Shown one piece after another: positions 35,416 to 44,600 of a stretch of 64,000 nucleotides of DNA (the first letter of the stretch is position 1; the number at the start of each line of letters is the position of its first letter). The translations under genes and the position numbers were made by a program. The stretch lies in the NCBI GenBank assembly GCA_024743405.1, contig JANSWP010000034.1:1-64000 (forward strand), given 5' to 3'. Source of the stretch: Bacteroidota bacterium (lineage in GTDB: Bacteria > Bacteroidota > Bacteroidia > Chitinophagales > Saprospiraceae). The notes under the pieces are model-generated. The model was given only the letters and a program-made list of their open reading frames with translations, did not search any database and was not told where the DNA came from.

Positions 35416-37053
35416 ATGCAAATAATCCAATCATACGCCAAGCCTAGCACTTCAAAGACAGACTCAAAAGGCACGCATTTTAGCTTTTCGCAAGAACTGT
35501 CTCGCCGAAACCCGGTATCGTTACATGCTATGATAAACTATTCTTTGGCGTATGCAAAATTGATGTTGGCGTTGCGAAAAGTAGTCGTTGGAGATTGGCG
35601 TTCCAAGCAGCGCGATCATACTCGTTATCAAGAATGGGTTCAGCAACAATATTTGAAGGAATTGCCTGATTATTTTTCAGATGTGGCAAAGGAGAAATTG
35701 AAATTGGTTGGCAAAAAAGCATTAATTGGTGAGCAGATAAAGGAGTTAAATTTTCAATTACAGCCTTTACAAAAAATGCGTCGCGCAGCTGAAAAAACCT
35801 ATAGAGAGTACATTCGAAAATTCGAAAAAGAAAAATTGTGGGTACTCGACCCAGTTATTTCCGTCCACCCTGATTGCGTGATTTTTGAAGCATTTTCATT
35901 GGATGAAAGTAGTTATGGAAGAGTGAGTGTGCCAACGGAAAACCTAGAAATTTTTGGCGATGTTGATTATGGAACGACCAATATTGACTTCTCTCAACAA
36001 CTCGCCGATGAAATTTATCGAGTCCGTTCTTATCGCCCCGCATGGCTGAAGGTAGCGTATGACCAAGTTGAAATGTCAACGGGTGTGGGTAGTCAAGTTG
36101 AGAAAAAAATTGATTTGCCAGAGACATGGGTACGCGGGTTTTTGCAAGTCCAATCTGCCTCCACGATGCCAGGTACGAATGTTACTTTGAGTGCTCAAAC
36201 TTTCAATGAAATATTATCTATTCTAGAACAAAATAAGGCAAAAGTAAGTCCACGTTCTCTTCGTTTCCGACTCGTTCGGGGCGAAAAGCCCATCGTGGTC
36301 CTCGACCCTTGGGGCATTGAGGTACGAGAATTTCACCATATATATCGCGACAATTTCGAAGGTGAAATCCGCATCTGGGGACGGCGACGGCTCTCTGTTT
36401 TTAATGATGTGTTGCCTTTTGCCGATACGGTCGAAATCAAATTATTGGGTACAGGAATGCCTTCTTATTGGTCGGTTGGAATTGATGGTCACCGCTTCGA
36501 TGTAGGCTTGTCAGGTTGGACTGCGAATGATTGGGCACAAAAGGCAAGTTTCGATTTGTTAGCATCGGCAGGCAGTGATAAAATTTCCGAAAAAACACTT
36601 GAAAATGCTTTGAACAAACTTATCCAAAAACTTGCTGCTACGCCTGCGGAATTGGGGGAATGGCTTTCAATTTCTCAAAAAGACGCGACTTTCGCACTTC
36701 AAGAATTGTGTCGAAATGGTCAAGCGATGTTCGATCATCTGACAGGAAAATATCGTTGGCGAGAATTGCTTTCGCAGGCAATCGAAGTTCAAGATTCTGA
36801 AAATGATGAGCGTTTGAAATATGCTTTGGAATTGAAGAATTCAAATAAAGTGAATTTGAAAAATGAAACAAAAACAGAAAACTTAACCACTCGCGAATTT
36901 GAAATTCAAGGTAAAAATTTATTCAAAACTCAAATCTCAACAGACCAAGATGGCAGGGTGAAGCGTGCGGAATGCACATGCGGGTTTTTCCGACATAACA
37001 AGCTTCGGAAGGGACCCTGCCAACATATTTTGGCTTCAGTTCTCAGTTTGTAG
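35416..37053 (+). CDS. SWIM zinc-finger protein of the retron operon
   Basis: The 545-residue protein ends in an intact SWIM zinc finger: Cys520, Cys522, Cys535 and His537 (CTC-x12-CQH). The preceding helical part at about 380-450 (LENALNKLIQKLAATPAELGEWLSISQKDATFALQELCRNGQAMFD, in parts) looks like a winged helix. SWIM fingers bind DNA or proteins. The N-terminal half, including a coiled-coil stretch near 95-140, is not recognised. It follows the ARM-like gene by 104 bp with the same GCCATGCA start context. It corresponds to the WHSWIM component I recall for type XIII retrons. Confidence 0.82.
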   Translation: MQIIQSYAKPSTSKTDSKGTHFSFSQELSRRNPVSLHAMINYSLAYAKLMLALRKVVVGDWRSKQRDHTRYQEWVQQQYLKELPDYFSDVAKEKLKLVGKKALIGEQIKELNFQLQPLQKMRRAAEKTYREYIRKFEKEKLWVLDPVISVHPDCVIFEAFSLDESSYGRVSVPTENLEIFGDVDYGTTNIDFSQQLADEIYRVRSYRPAWLKVAYDQVEMSTGVGSQVEKKIDLPETWVRGFLQVQSASTMPGTNVTLSAQTFNEILSILEQNKAKVSPRSLRFRLVRGEKPIVVLDPWGIEVREFHHIYRDNFEGEIRIWGRRRLSVFNDVLPFADTVEIKLLGTGMPSYWSVGIDGHRFDVGLSGWTANDWAQKASFDLLASAGSDKISEKTLENALNKLIQKLAATPAELGEWLSISQKDATFALQELCRNGQAMFDHLTGKYRWRELLSQAIEVQDSENDERLKYALELKNSNKVNLKNETKTENLTTREFEIQGKNLFKTQISTDQDGRVKRAECTCGFFRHNKLRKGPCQHILASVLSL

Positions 37054-37103
37054 TTCAGAGCTTGGAAAATATAATTTAAAAACTAACCAAAATACTTTTA
37101 AAA

Positions 37104-37634
37104 ATGGGATTGAATATCTCCGGTTTTATTATTAATCGAAACCTGAAAAACGAAATTGCAACCGTCGCAGATTGTTTGAATGTAAAATTAAGATTTGATA
37201 CAGAATCAAATTTTGAAGCAGCGTCAAGAACTAAATACAAAACGGCTGACATTGAATTTCTTCATACAGAAAAAGGCACCCTTGGATTTTGGGATGATGA
37301 CTTTTTTCAAGAAGCGAGCATTTCAAATTTGATTAAGGAAAATACAGAAGGGTTCATATTTCGATTTAGTGAAACAGCGATGGTTTTTATGTTTGAACAT
37401 TTTAAAACCGGTGGTTATCGCGATAGTTTATGGATTACTTACGACGACGGTTTTACGGTAAATATGCGCAACAAAAAAGGGGTTTTAAGATTAGACAATA
37501 AACAGATTGAGGTTATTGAAGATAGAGATGTCGTTTTCGATATTTTTTCCGAGGTCATGCAAGAATTGATTGGGGTGACTTTTAATACGGTTGACTTTGG
37601 AGCGATTACCCAACGGTATAAAGTTTCGAAATAA
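37104..37634 (+). CDS. Hypothetical protein of the retron operon
   Basis: The 176-residue protein is not recognised. It lacks signal peptide and membrane helices, and looks like a mixed alpha/beta cytosolic domain with FWDDDFFQEAS, MVFMFEHFKTGGYRDSLWI and a C-terminal YKVSK. Similar unnamed proteins accompany SWIM/WGR gene clusters in my memory, without known function. It lies 50 bp after the SWIM gene and 66 bp before the WGR-like gene, so it is very probably cotranscribed. It could be an immunity, adaptor or effector part. Confidence 0.65.
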   Translation: MGLNISGFIINRNLKNEIATVADCLNVKLRFDTESNFEAASRTKYKTADIEFLHTEKGTLGFWDDDFFQEASISNLIKENTEGFIFRFSETAMVFMFEHFKTGGYRDSLWITYDDGFTVNMRNKKGVLRLDNKQIEVIEDRDVVFDIFSEVMQELIGVTFNTVDFGAITQRYKVSK

Positions 37635-37660
37635 TAAATCAGCGAAAACCATAATTATCA

Positions 37661-37682
37661 TGTCCCGATAGCCATCGGGACA
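37661..37682. repeat. TGTCCCGAT palindrome
   Basis: TGTCCCGAT and ATCGGGACA form a perfect 9-bp stem with a 4-nt loop. CCCGAT..ATCGGG palindromes recur as dispersed repeats in many Bacteroidota. It lies in the 66-bp gap inside the retron operon. Confidence 0.65.
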
Positions 37683-37700
37683 GCGTCAAAAAAAATAAAA

Positions 37701-38660
37701 ATGAATCCATCAACTCATAAACCACTCGACCGAAACGCTATCCAAACAATTGCTGAAAAATTGATGACGGATCATCTCCAAACGACTACTTTGGATGTCA
37801 AAAATCAATTGAGAAAAGAGGGTTTCCATGCCGAACAAAATGAGGTGTCGCGATGGATGTTGCAATTGGCGACATGGCAGAATTGGGCGATGGCAAACCA
37901 AGGGAATCACCGAGTCTATCGATTTCGAGATGATTCGAATGACACCTTGACCAATTATCTCGAAAAAGACAACACTTTTTGGGAAATAAAAGTGAGTGAT
38001 AAGGAAGTCGTGACAGGATTTGGAAAGGTTGAAGAGGATGGCATTTTGAATTCCGAATTTTTCCAAACGAACCGTCAATCCATGCATCATGGGCGACGAT
38101 TATTAAATGAAATTTTGGCAAAAGGATATGTCGAAAAAACCGATAAAAGACCTTCTTTAGAATTGCGAAAGACTTATTCGGAATATTATAAAATGACTCC
38201 CAAAAAATGTAAACTAGGATATTTTGGAGTGAAAGTGACGGATAAGATTCGAGTGACATTAAAGGTTGATAATGAACAAGTTGAAGGCTATTTAATTCAA
38301 ATAAAAAGTGCGGGTTTTGAATTTGATTGGGCATTGCCGGAAAAGGAAAACGTTTTAAAAAATATTTTGGAAAATGACACTTGGGATGCTTTAGAATTTG
38401 CACCATTACACACCGTTTTGACAGGCGAGAAAATTATCGAAAGGAAGTTTTTTACTTTAGATAATCAACCTATTGAAAATGCCGAAATCATAGAGGAAAG
38501 TGACCTCCATGAAGCGATTTATATCAAAATGGATAATGCTAATTTGTACAATATTCGATTTGATTTCACGAATGATAAAGTGCTGAACCTGAGTAAGTTT
38601 AAATTGGATTTGAAGCAAGAAATATTGCCTTTAACTTTGCGATTTTTCCGTAATTTTTGA
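37701..38660 (+). CDS. Winged-helix plus WGR-like domain protein of the retron operon
   Basis: The 319-residue protein has an N-terminal helix-turn-helix/winged-helix region (about 12-75: IQTIAEKLMTDH, VKNQLRKEGFHAEQNEVSRWML). A WGR-like domain follows (about 91-147: NTFWEIKVSDKEVVTGFGKVEEDG, then a HGRRLLNEILAKGYVEK helix). The W-G-R core is changed to F-G-K, so this is a divergent member. WGR domains, known from PARPs and MolR-like proteins, bind nucleic-acid ends or mediate assembly. The C-terminal half is not recognised. Together with the HEAT and SWIM neighbours it completes a WGR/SWIM/HEAT gene set. It could recognise msDNA or its hybrid end. Confidence 0.72.
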   Translation: MNPSTHKPLDRNAIQTIAEKLMTDHLQTTTLDVKNQLRKEGFHAEQNEVSRWMLQLATWQNWAMANQGNHRVYRFRDDSNDTLTNYLEKDNTFWEIKVSDKEVVTGFGKVEEDGILNSEFFQTNRQSMHHGRRLLNEILAKGYVEKTDKRPSLELRKTYSEYYKMTPKKCKLGYFGVKVTDKIRVTLKVDNEQVEGYLIQIKSAGFEFDWALPEKENVLKNILENDTWDALEFAPLHTVLTGEKIIERKFFTLDNQPIENAEIIEESDLHEAIYIKMDNANLYNIRFDFTNDKVLNLSKFKLDLKQEILPLTLRFFRNF

Positions 38661-38702
38661 ATTTAAAACAAAATTGAAGTAAGTCAATTATGAGTACGCT
38701 TT

Positions 38703-38831
38703 ATGAGTTTCATAGCATCGCAATGGGGCGATAAAAACCTAAAAACAGGCGGAAAATGGCTCGGTAAAAAAACGGTAGTGGGTTTTAAAACAGCTTCTAA
38801 AATACTAACACACAAATACACCAAAATATGA
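38703..38831 (+). CDS. Small basic ORF overlapping the RT start (ATGA)
   Basis: A 42-codon frame starts at ATG 38703 and ends with TGA 38829-38831, overlapping the RT start codon (38828-38830) as ATGA. The product MSFIASQWGDKNLKTGGKW... has 10 Lys, two Trp and no acidic cluster, ending KYTKI. The overlap suggests translational coupling, in which ribosomes finishing this frame reinitiate on the RT. It may be a real microprotein or just a leader peptide. No homology could be recognised. It is easily missed because of its size. Confidence 0.55.
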   Translation: MSFIASQWGDKNLKTGGKWLGKKTVVGFKTASKILTHKYTKI

Positions 38832-40213
38832 CCACCAACTTAAACACCTTCAAAGAGCAAGTCCGGAAATACGGACGCGAATATGCTATCACGCAAGACA
38901 TGATTCGATTGGGTTTTCTCGATCTAACCACAGAAGAATTGAATACACTGAAAAACGGGATGGGGGAGTTACGTAAGTTATGGAGAAAATCCTCAGAATT
39001 GCGACAAGAGATGGGGAATTTGCCAGATGTCGAGTCGATGATTAAAGAAGTTCGGCGATTGAGAATTGAGCGAGTTCGAAAGGAAAAGGTGGTCAAAAAA
39101 GCGCAAAAGATTGAAGCACAAAAAGCTAAAAAAGAAGCCGACCGAATACGACGGATTGAAACACCTCTCTATTTAGGTGCGGGTGTTTCGGCAGGCTTAA
39201 AATATAAGGATGAAAATGGTGAACAATTGAACGCGCTCGCTTTGCCGATGATTCATAATGCGAAAGATTGGGCGGAGGCGATGGGGATGCCCGCCGAGAA
39301 AATTTCGTGGTTGTGTTATCATCGCAAAGCGGCGACGATTGACCATTATCATCGTTTTAAAATACCAAAAAGCAAAGGAGGATTCCGTACAATTGCTTCC
39401 CCAAAACCGATGATGCGACAGGCACAAAGTTGGATTTTGGAAAATATTTTGGAACACATTCCACTTCACGATGCAGCGATGGCTTTTCGTCCTGGGCGTT
39501 CTATTGCTGAGAATGCGCAACGACACCAAAATGGTGGCGTGATTATCCGAATTGACCTCAAAGATTTCTTTCCGAGTATTAAATTCCCGCGAGTGAAAGG
39601 CATTTTCAAGAGCTTTGGATATAATGAAGGTATGGCGACTTTGTTCGCGCTCGTTTCCACGGATGCAGCACGAATAAATGCGGAGTTGGATGGGCAAAAA
39701 TATTTCGTGGCTTTGAGTGAAAGATACTTGCCACAAGGGGCTTGCACGTCACCGACTTTGACTAATATTATTTGCCGAAACATGGACAAACGACTCGAAG
39801 GGTTAGCTCAAAAATTTGGTTTTACTTACACTCGATATGCCGATGATTTGGTGCTTTCTCATCCTGATAAAGATACTAAGGTTGATTTTTTGATTCGATG
39901 TGTTGAAAACATTATTTCGGAAGAAGGTTTTATCGTTCATCCGGAGAAAACAATGATTATGCGACCGCATAATCGCCAAAATGTGACGGGTATTGTGGTT
40001 AATGATACGCCAAATGTTTCGCGCCGAGATTTGCGCAACTTTCGAAGTTTTTTACATCATTATGAAACGAAAGGGGAGGAAGCAATGACGAAAAAACTGG
40101 GTAAAAATGCACGGTCTTATGCGCAGGGGTATTGGTCGTTTATTTATATGGTGAATAAGGAGGTGGCGATGAAGATTTTGGGGAGGTATGGGTGGTTGAA
40201 AGAAGTGGCTTAA
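38828..40213 (+). CDS. Retron-type reverse transcriptase
   Basis: The 461-residue RT shows NAQRH (229-233, the retron NAxxH), IRIDLKDFFPSI (240-251), LPQGACTSPTLTN (301-313), YTRYADD (334-340, catalytic) and NVTGIVV (395-401, the retron VTG motif). NAxxH and VTG mark retron RTs and are absent from group II intron and diversity-generating RTs. An N-terminal extension of about 110 residues is a basic coiled coil (about 45-110), unlike minimal retron RTs of about 320 residues. No maturase or endonuclease domain is present. It should reverse-transcribe part of the RNAs at 31752-32401 into msDNA. It is the last gene of the operon. Confidence 0.9.
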   Translation: MTTNLNTFKEQVRKYGREYAITQDMIRLGFLDLTTEELNTLKNGMGELRKLWRKSSELRQEMGNLPDVESMIKEVRRLRIERVRKEKVVKKAQKIEAQKAKKEADRIRRIETPLYLGAGVSAGLKYKDENGEQLNALALPMIHNAKDWAEAMGMPAEKISWLCYHRKAATIDHYHRFKIPKSKGGFRTIASPKPMMRQAQSWILENILEHIPLHDAAMAFRPGRSIAENAQRHQNGGVIIRIDLKDFFPSIKFPRVKGIFKSFGYNEGMATLFALVSTDAARINAELDGQKYFVALSERYLPQGACTSPTLTNIICRNMDKRLEGLAQKFGFTYTRYADDLVLSHPDKDTKVDFLIRCVENIISEEGFIVHPEKTMIMRPHNRQNVTGIVVNDTPNVSRRDLRNFRSFLHHYETKGEEAMTKKLGKNARSYAQGYWSFIYMVNKEVAMKILGRYGWLKEVA

Positions 40214-40258
40214 AATATAAAGCATAAAATTCAAACAGGGATGATTTGCTAAAAATTA

Positions 40259-41152
40259 TTAAATCGAGTATGCCTCTGGGCACATCACTTTAAGCGAGTC
40301 CTCTACAATCCGAAATCGTACTGGCGAATCCACTTTCAAACTCTCTCCATCGACATGTGCTGCCCAAGGACTCACATTCGTTTTCACAATCACCTGTTTT
40401 GCCTCATATTTTTCTGCTAAAGGACTTTTGTGAAGAGAATTATTTAGATAACGCCAACCTTCCAAAATAATACGCCATTTGGGTGCTTTTTTGATAATCA
40501 TAATTTCTAGCAAGCCATCGTGTAATACGGCTTCGGGAGCGACCACGAAACCATATCCATACATCGGAGCATTCGCGATGGCGAGTGTAAAACAACTCCT
40601 TTGGATTTTTTTACCGTCCATTTCTAATTCAAAATCTTGCATTTTATAGGCAAATGCTTCCTGAATACTATAGACCAGATAACCCAAAAATCCTCGTAAT
40701 TTACTTCCTTTTATACGGGCGGAAACTTCGGCATCGAAGCCCATTCCGGCGAGGTTGACGTAAGGTCGGTCATTCATTAGGCAAGTGTCGATGGTTAATA
40801 TTTTACCTTCATTCAAAAATTGAAAGGCCTTTTTGATATTGCGACCAATCCCTAAGTGCATGGCGAAACCATTACCCGAACCAGAAGGTAAAATGCCTAA
40901 AATGGTGTTTGAATGAACCAGTGATTGGGAGACTTCATTGATCGAACCATCTCCTCCTACAGCGACGACCATAAAGTATTTTTTATCGACCGCTTCCTTT
41001 GCTAATTCAGTCGCATGACCCGCGTAATCCGTGAAGATTAATTCCCAATCGTATTGATTGTGATCAAGGTATTTTTTGATATTGGGTTCTAAATTTCGTT
41101 TGTTCTTTGTGCCGGAGAATGGATTTGCGATGAATCGGATGCGTTTTTTCAT
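40259..41152 (-). CDS. YegS/DagK-like lipid kinase
   Basis: The reading is preferred from ATG 41152 (MKKRIRFIANPFSGTKNKR), which gives a standard N-terminus and 297 residues; the frame extends to 41182. The diacylglycerol-kinase catalytic motif GGDGSINEVSQSL (about 63-75) and ILPSGSGNGFA (about 86-96) are intact. These soluble enzymes phosphorylate diacylglycerol, sphingosine-like lipids or undecaprenol; the exact lipid is unknown, though sphingolipids occur in Bacteroidota. The gene is convergent with the RT gene, 45 bp apart, and has no functional link to it visible here. Confidence 0.85.
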   Translation of the reverse strand: MKKRIRFIANPFSGTKNKRNLEPNIKKYLDHNQYDWELIFTDYAGHATELAKEAVDKKYFMVVAVGGDGSINEVSQSLVHSNTILGILPSGSGNGFAMHLGIGRNIKKAFQFLNEGKILTIDTCLMNDRPYVNLAGMGFDAEVSARIKGSKLRGFLGYLVYSIQEAFAYKMQDFELEMDGKKIQRSCFTLAIANAPMYGYGFVVAPEAVLHDGLLEIMIIKKAPKWRIILEGWRYLNNSLHKSPLAEKYEAKQVIVKTNVSPWAAHVDGESLKVDSPVRFRIVEDSLKVMCPEAYSI

Positions 41153-41244
41153 TTGAGTAGTAAAAATTTCAAACGGCGGCACTTTGACACGACGGTTTGT
41201 AAAAAGAGAAGGTTAGGGGTTTCGAAATTCTTAAAATTAAAAAA

Positions 41245-41487
41245 TCACCCACCACTGACTGGTGGAATCAAGGCAATTTCATCACTTTCATTTAAGATTA
41301 AATTGTCGCGAGTATAGGTGTTATTAACGGCGATAGCGAGAGATGTGAGTTTCTCAAAGTCTGGAAATTGTTGGTTAAGGGCTGTTTTTAAATCACCTGT
41401 GGTAGCACCTTCAGGGAGATGCATTTCGAATGTTTGGTTGCCAGTAATGTCTTTGGCTATACCGAATGTGAGTATGTTTAGTTTCAT
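41245..41487 (-). CDS. MoaD/ThiS family sulfur carrier protein
   Basis: The 80-residue protein has a ubiquitin-like beta-grasp fold and ends in the diagnostic IPPVSGG di-glycine tail needed for adenylation and thiocarboxylation. Length and the N-terminal MKLNILTFGIAKDITG favour MoaD, the small subunit of molybdopterin synthase, over ThiS. No moaE or other molybdenum-cofactor gene is adjacent, so the partner must be elsewhere. It is in the same direction as the lipid-kinase gene, 92 bp upstream. Confidence 0.83.
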   Translation of the reverse strand: MKLNILTFGIAKDITGNQTFEMHLPEGATTGDLKTALNQQFPDFEKLTSLAIAVNNTYTRDNLILNESDEIALIPPVSGG

Positions 41488-41580
41488 TGTTTTTTATTGT
41501 GAAGTACAAATTTAGCTTATCAAAGGGAGAAAAAGTGATTTTGGAATTGAAAAGCCTATTATCCGGAATTCTAGGCATAA

Positions 41581-41623
41581 AAAAATGTGTGAGCATTTAC
41601 TTAGAAACACTCACACACTTTTT
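41581..41623 (-). terminator. Terminator after the third giant adhesin gene
   Basis: TGTGTGAG (41586-41593) pairs with CTCACACA (41610-41617). On the minus strand the stem is followed by a T run. Confidence 0.65.
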
Positions 41624-41656
41624 AAAAACTATATCTTTGCTCGTTACTTAGCAAGA

Positions 41657-44600
41657 CTATCTAATCAAAGAAACATCACCCCGATAAACAAGAACAGAAC
41701 CATCTAAAAATTCAACTTCTGCGACATAAACGAACACTCCTGGTTTTACTTTATCTCCTCTAAATCGTCCGTCCCAGTCTCCTGCCCCATCAATATTTGG
41801 AGTGAGATTAAAATCTTCATAAACCATTTCACCCCATCGATCAAAAATTCGGAAAGTACGGATGTTTTGAACCCCAATCCCTGTATAGATTTTGAACTTG
41901 TCATTGACGCCGTCATCATTAGGCGAGAAGATATTAGGTATATATACATTTCGATTTCGGTCAACTATAATTTCAATTTGAGCAGTAGTTGCACAACCAT
42001 TTTCATCAATAATTGTCAAGGTGTATATTTGATCATCGACCGGGTTGACCTTTGGATTTTTACAGTCTGAACAAGATAACTGAGTAGCTGGTGACCAAAG
42101 AAAAGTATCAATTGGCAATGACGAAACGATTATAGGATTCAATGTTGTCAAAGTATCTCCTAACTCAATTTCGAGGATACTCGGCAAGTCAATCGTTATT
42201 GGAAGAGGCTCGAATATGTTGATTGAAGTATCAACGGTACAACCAGTTTGAACTTCCAAAACGGTCACTGTGTGATCTCCTGCAAAGACAGGTGCAGGTT
42301 CACCCACTAATCTTGGAATGCCTTGGTCAATAAAAAATTGATAAATTGATGCGGCTGGATTTCCACCTGTAACAGAAGGAACCGTTAAGGTAGCAGCTTC
42401 ATTAAAACAACCTATTCCGCTTAATAAATCAACTGTAAAGTCAATTGGAGGAGGATCATTAACAATATGTTCTAACTCCGCTGTGCAACCTCTTGGATCA
42501 ACTACAGTAACAGAATAAGTACCTGGAGAAAGTCCAGTTGCCAGATCAGCTCCTGTAGGGGCAATATTGTTTTCCCAAACGTAAGTGGCGTCATTTAAAA
42601 CGACTAAATTACCTCCTTGAGCAACTACTCCAATTTGTCCATCCATACCTCCAGCACAGGTTACATCGTTGGTGTTTCCAGTTACCAAATCAATGGTTAG
42701 AACCTCAGGCTCATTGATTTCAATTAAGTGTAAAATAGAACATCCATTATTATCTTCAATCGTTAAAGCATGCATTCCAGCGTCCAAGTCATTGATAGTT
42801 GGACCAGTGGTAGTCTCCCAAGTGATGGTGTAAGGTCCAGTTCCTCCTGAAGCTGTTGCAATAGCTGAACCATCAGCAACGCCATTACAGGAAGCATCCG
42901 TCAAATTCACATCAATTTCTAAATCAGCAGGTGCTCCGATGGAGAGCATCGTATCAATATTGCAAACACCATCTCCTATTGTTAATATTACATCGCCAAC
43001 ACAAAGCAGACTTGCTTGGCTAGAAGGGACATCGTTGTCCGTTTCTCCGGATCCCCAAATAAAATCAAAGTTTCCAGTTTCTCCATCACTATAGAAAGCC
43101 GTTGCCGTTGCACCTCCATCACATGCTAATCCTATCGCATTTTCAGGACAACTTACGTCAAGGATAGAGGAAAAACTGACTTGAATAGAGGGTGGATCTT
43201 GGATGGATGCATCCACGATTATCGATTCGCACATATTGGCATCGGTAACGGTGACATCATAGGTTCCTGCGGTAACAGAATTTCCACCAATCACTGCAAC
43301 ACCGGGGCCTTGAAAACCATTAGACCATTCAAATAGGTAAGGTATTTCACCTCCACTTATGAATACGGCAATGCTACCACCTCCATCTCCTGGGCAAGTG
43401 GGCATTTCTGTTAAAACACTATCTAATGTGAGTGGTAAAGGTGCATTTATCAAGGCTGTGTCAATATCAAAACAACCATTTTCATCTACTACCGTGACGA
43501 TATATTCGCCAGCCGTCAATCCATTGATGGTCATACCATTTCCGGCAGGGGACCAATTATAAGTTGTAATAGGTGAGTCACCAGGAACAGCCGTGACGGT
43601 CAAACTACCATCAGTACTATTTGCGCAGAGCAGTGTTCCATCCAATAACTCTGTAATCAAAGGTGGCATTGGGTTGATAATGGTAAAGTCTGCAGTGACC
43701 GAACAACCGTTTTCATCGCTTGCGGTAACTACATAATCTCCAGCACCCAAACCATTTATTGTGGCGCCAGTCGTTACGGGCATGGTATTCCATTCATAAG
43801 AGAAGTCACCTATTCCGCCAGATCCTAGCACTGTAATCGTTCCGTCATTACCAGGAGAACAAGTAGCATTCATAATAGAAATGGTATCCAGCATGACTGA
43901 ATCTGGTTCAATTAGGACAAAACTGGTATCTATTTCGCAGCCCTCTGCATCTTGCATGGTCACTGAATAAATTCCAGCATCCATACCTGTGATCGAGGTA
44001 GAGGTCGCATCATCTATAGAAGCTGGTGGAGGTGGTACTCCTTGCCAAATAAAGTTATAGGGCAAAGAAGGAGGTGCTCCAGTGGTCGTTCCGACAATTT
44101 CAATTTCCCCGGTACAAGTTCCAGCGCAAAGCACATCTTGAACTGTAATCGGTACCATGTTTATCTGTTTAAAAACAGGAATGCAGATCGTTTCTTCAAA
44201 AACACAATTGTTACTATCTGTAATGATTAAAGGATAGCAATCTTGTTCCAAACCAGAAACCGTAGACATATCATTTTGGAAAACTAATCCAGGACCGATA
44301 GTAGGCCATTCGATGGTATAATCTCCATTCATATCAGGTGTCCCACCTATGACATTGACAAAAATTGCCCCATCTGTAATTCCAGGACAAGTGGCGGTGT
44401 CAAATGTGATAAGTGGCGTCAATTCAGGAGGTTGAGGCAGTAAGGAATTACCAATAGCACTACATCCATCCGGGCCAGTAACGGTTACCGAATAAATTCC
44501 TGAAGGAATGGGTTGAGTTGTTTCTGTATTATCTCCGTTACTCCATTCAATTGTAAATGGACTTGGGTCTGTTATGATCGTTTGCCCTAAAATAATAATG

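Noticed and set aside
37798-38406. 202-codon minus-strand frame opposite the WGR-like gene
   Set aside because: Shadow frame with no family pattern; the plus-strand gene has domain features and operon context.
39197-39736. 179-codon minus-strand frame opposite the RT
   Set aside because: Shadow of the RT gene, which has intact catalytic motifs.
38828-40213. RT as part of a diversity-generating retroelement or group II intron
   Set aside because: No TR/VR-like repeat pair or Avd gene is nearby, and there is no maturase/endonuclease domain or intron RNA; the NAxxH and VTG motifs point to a retron.
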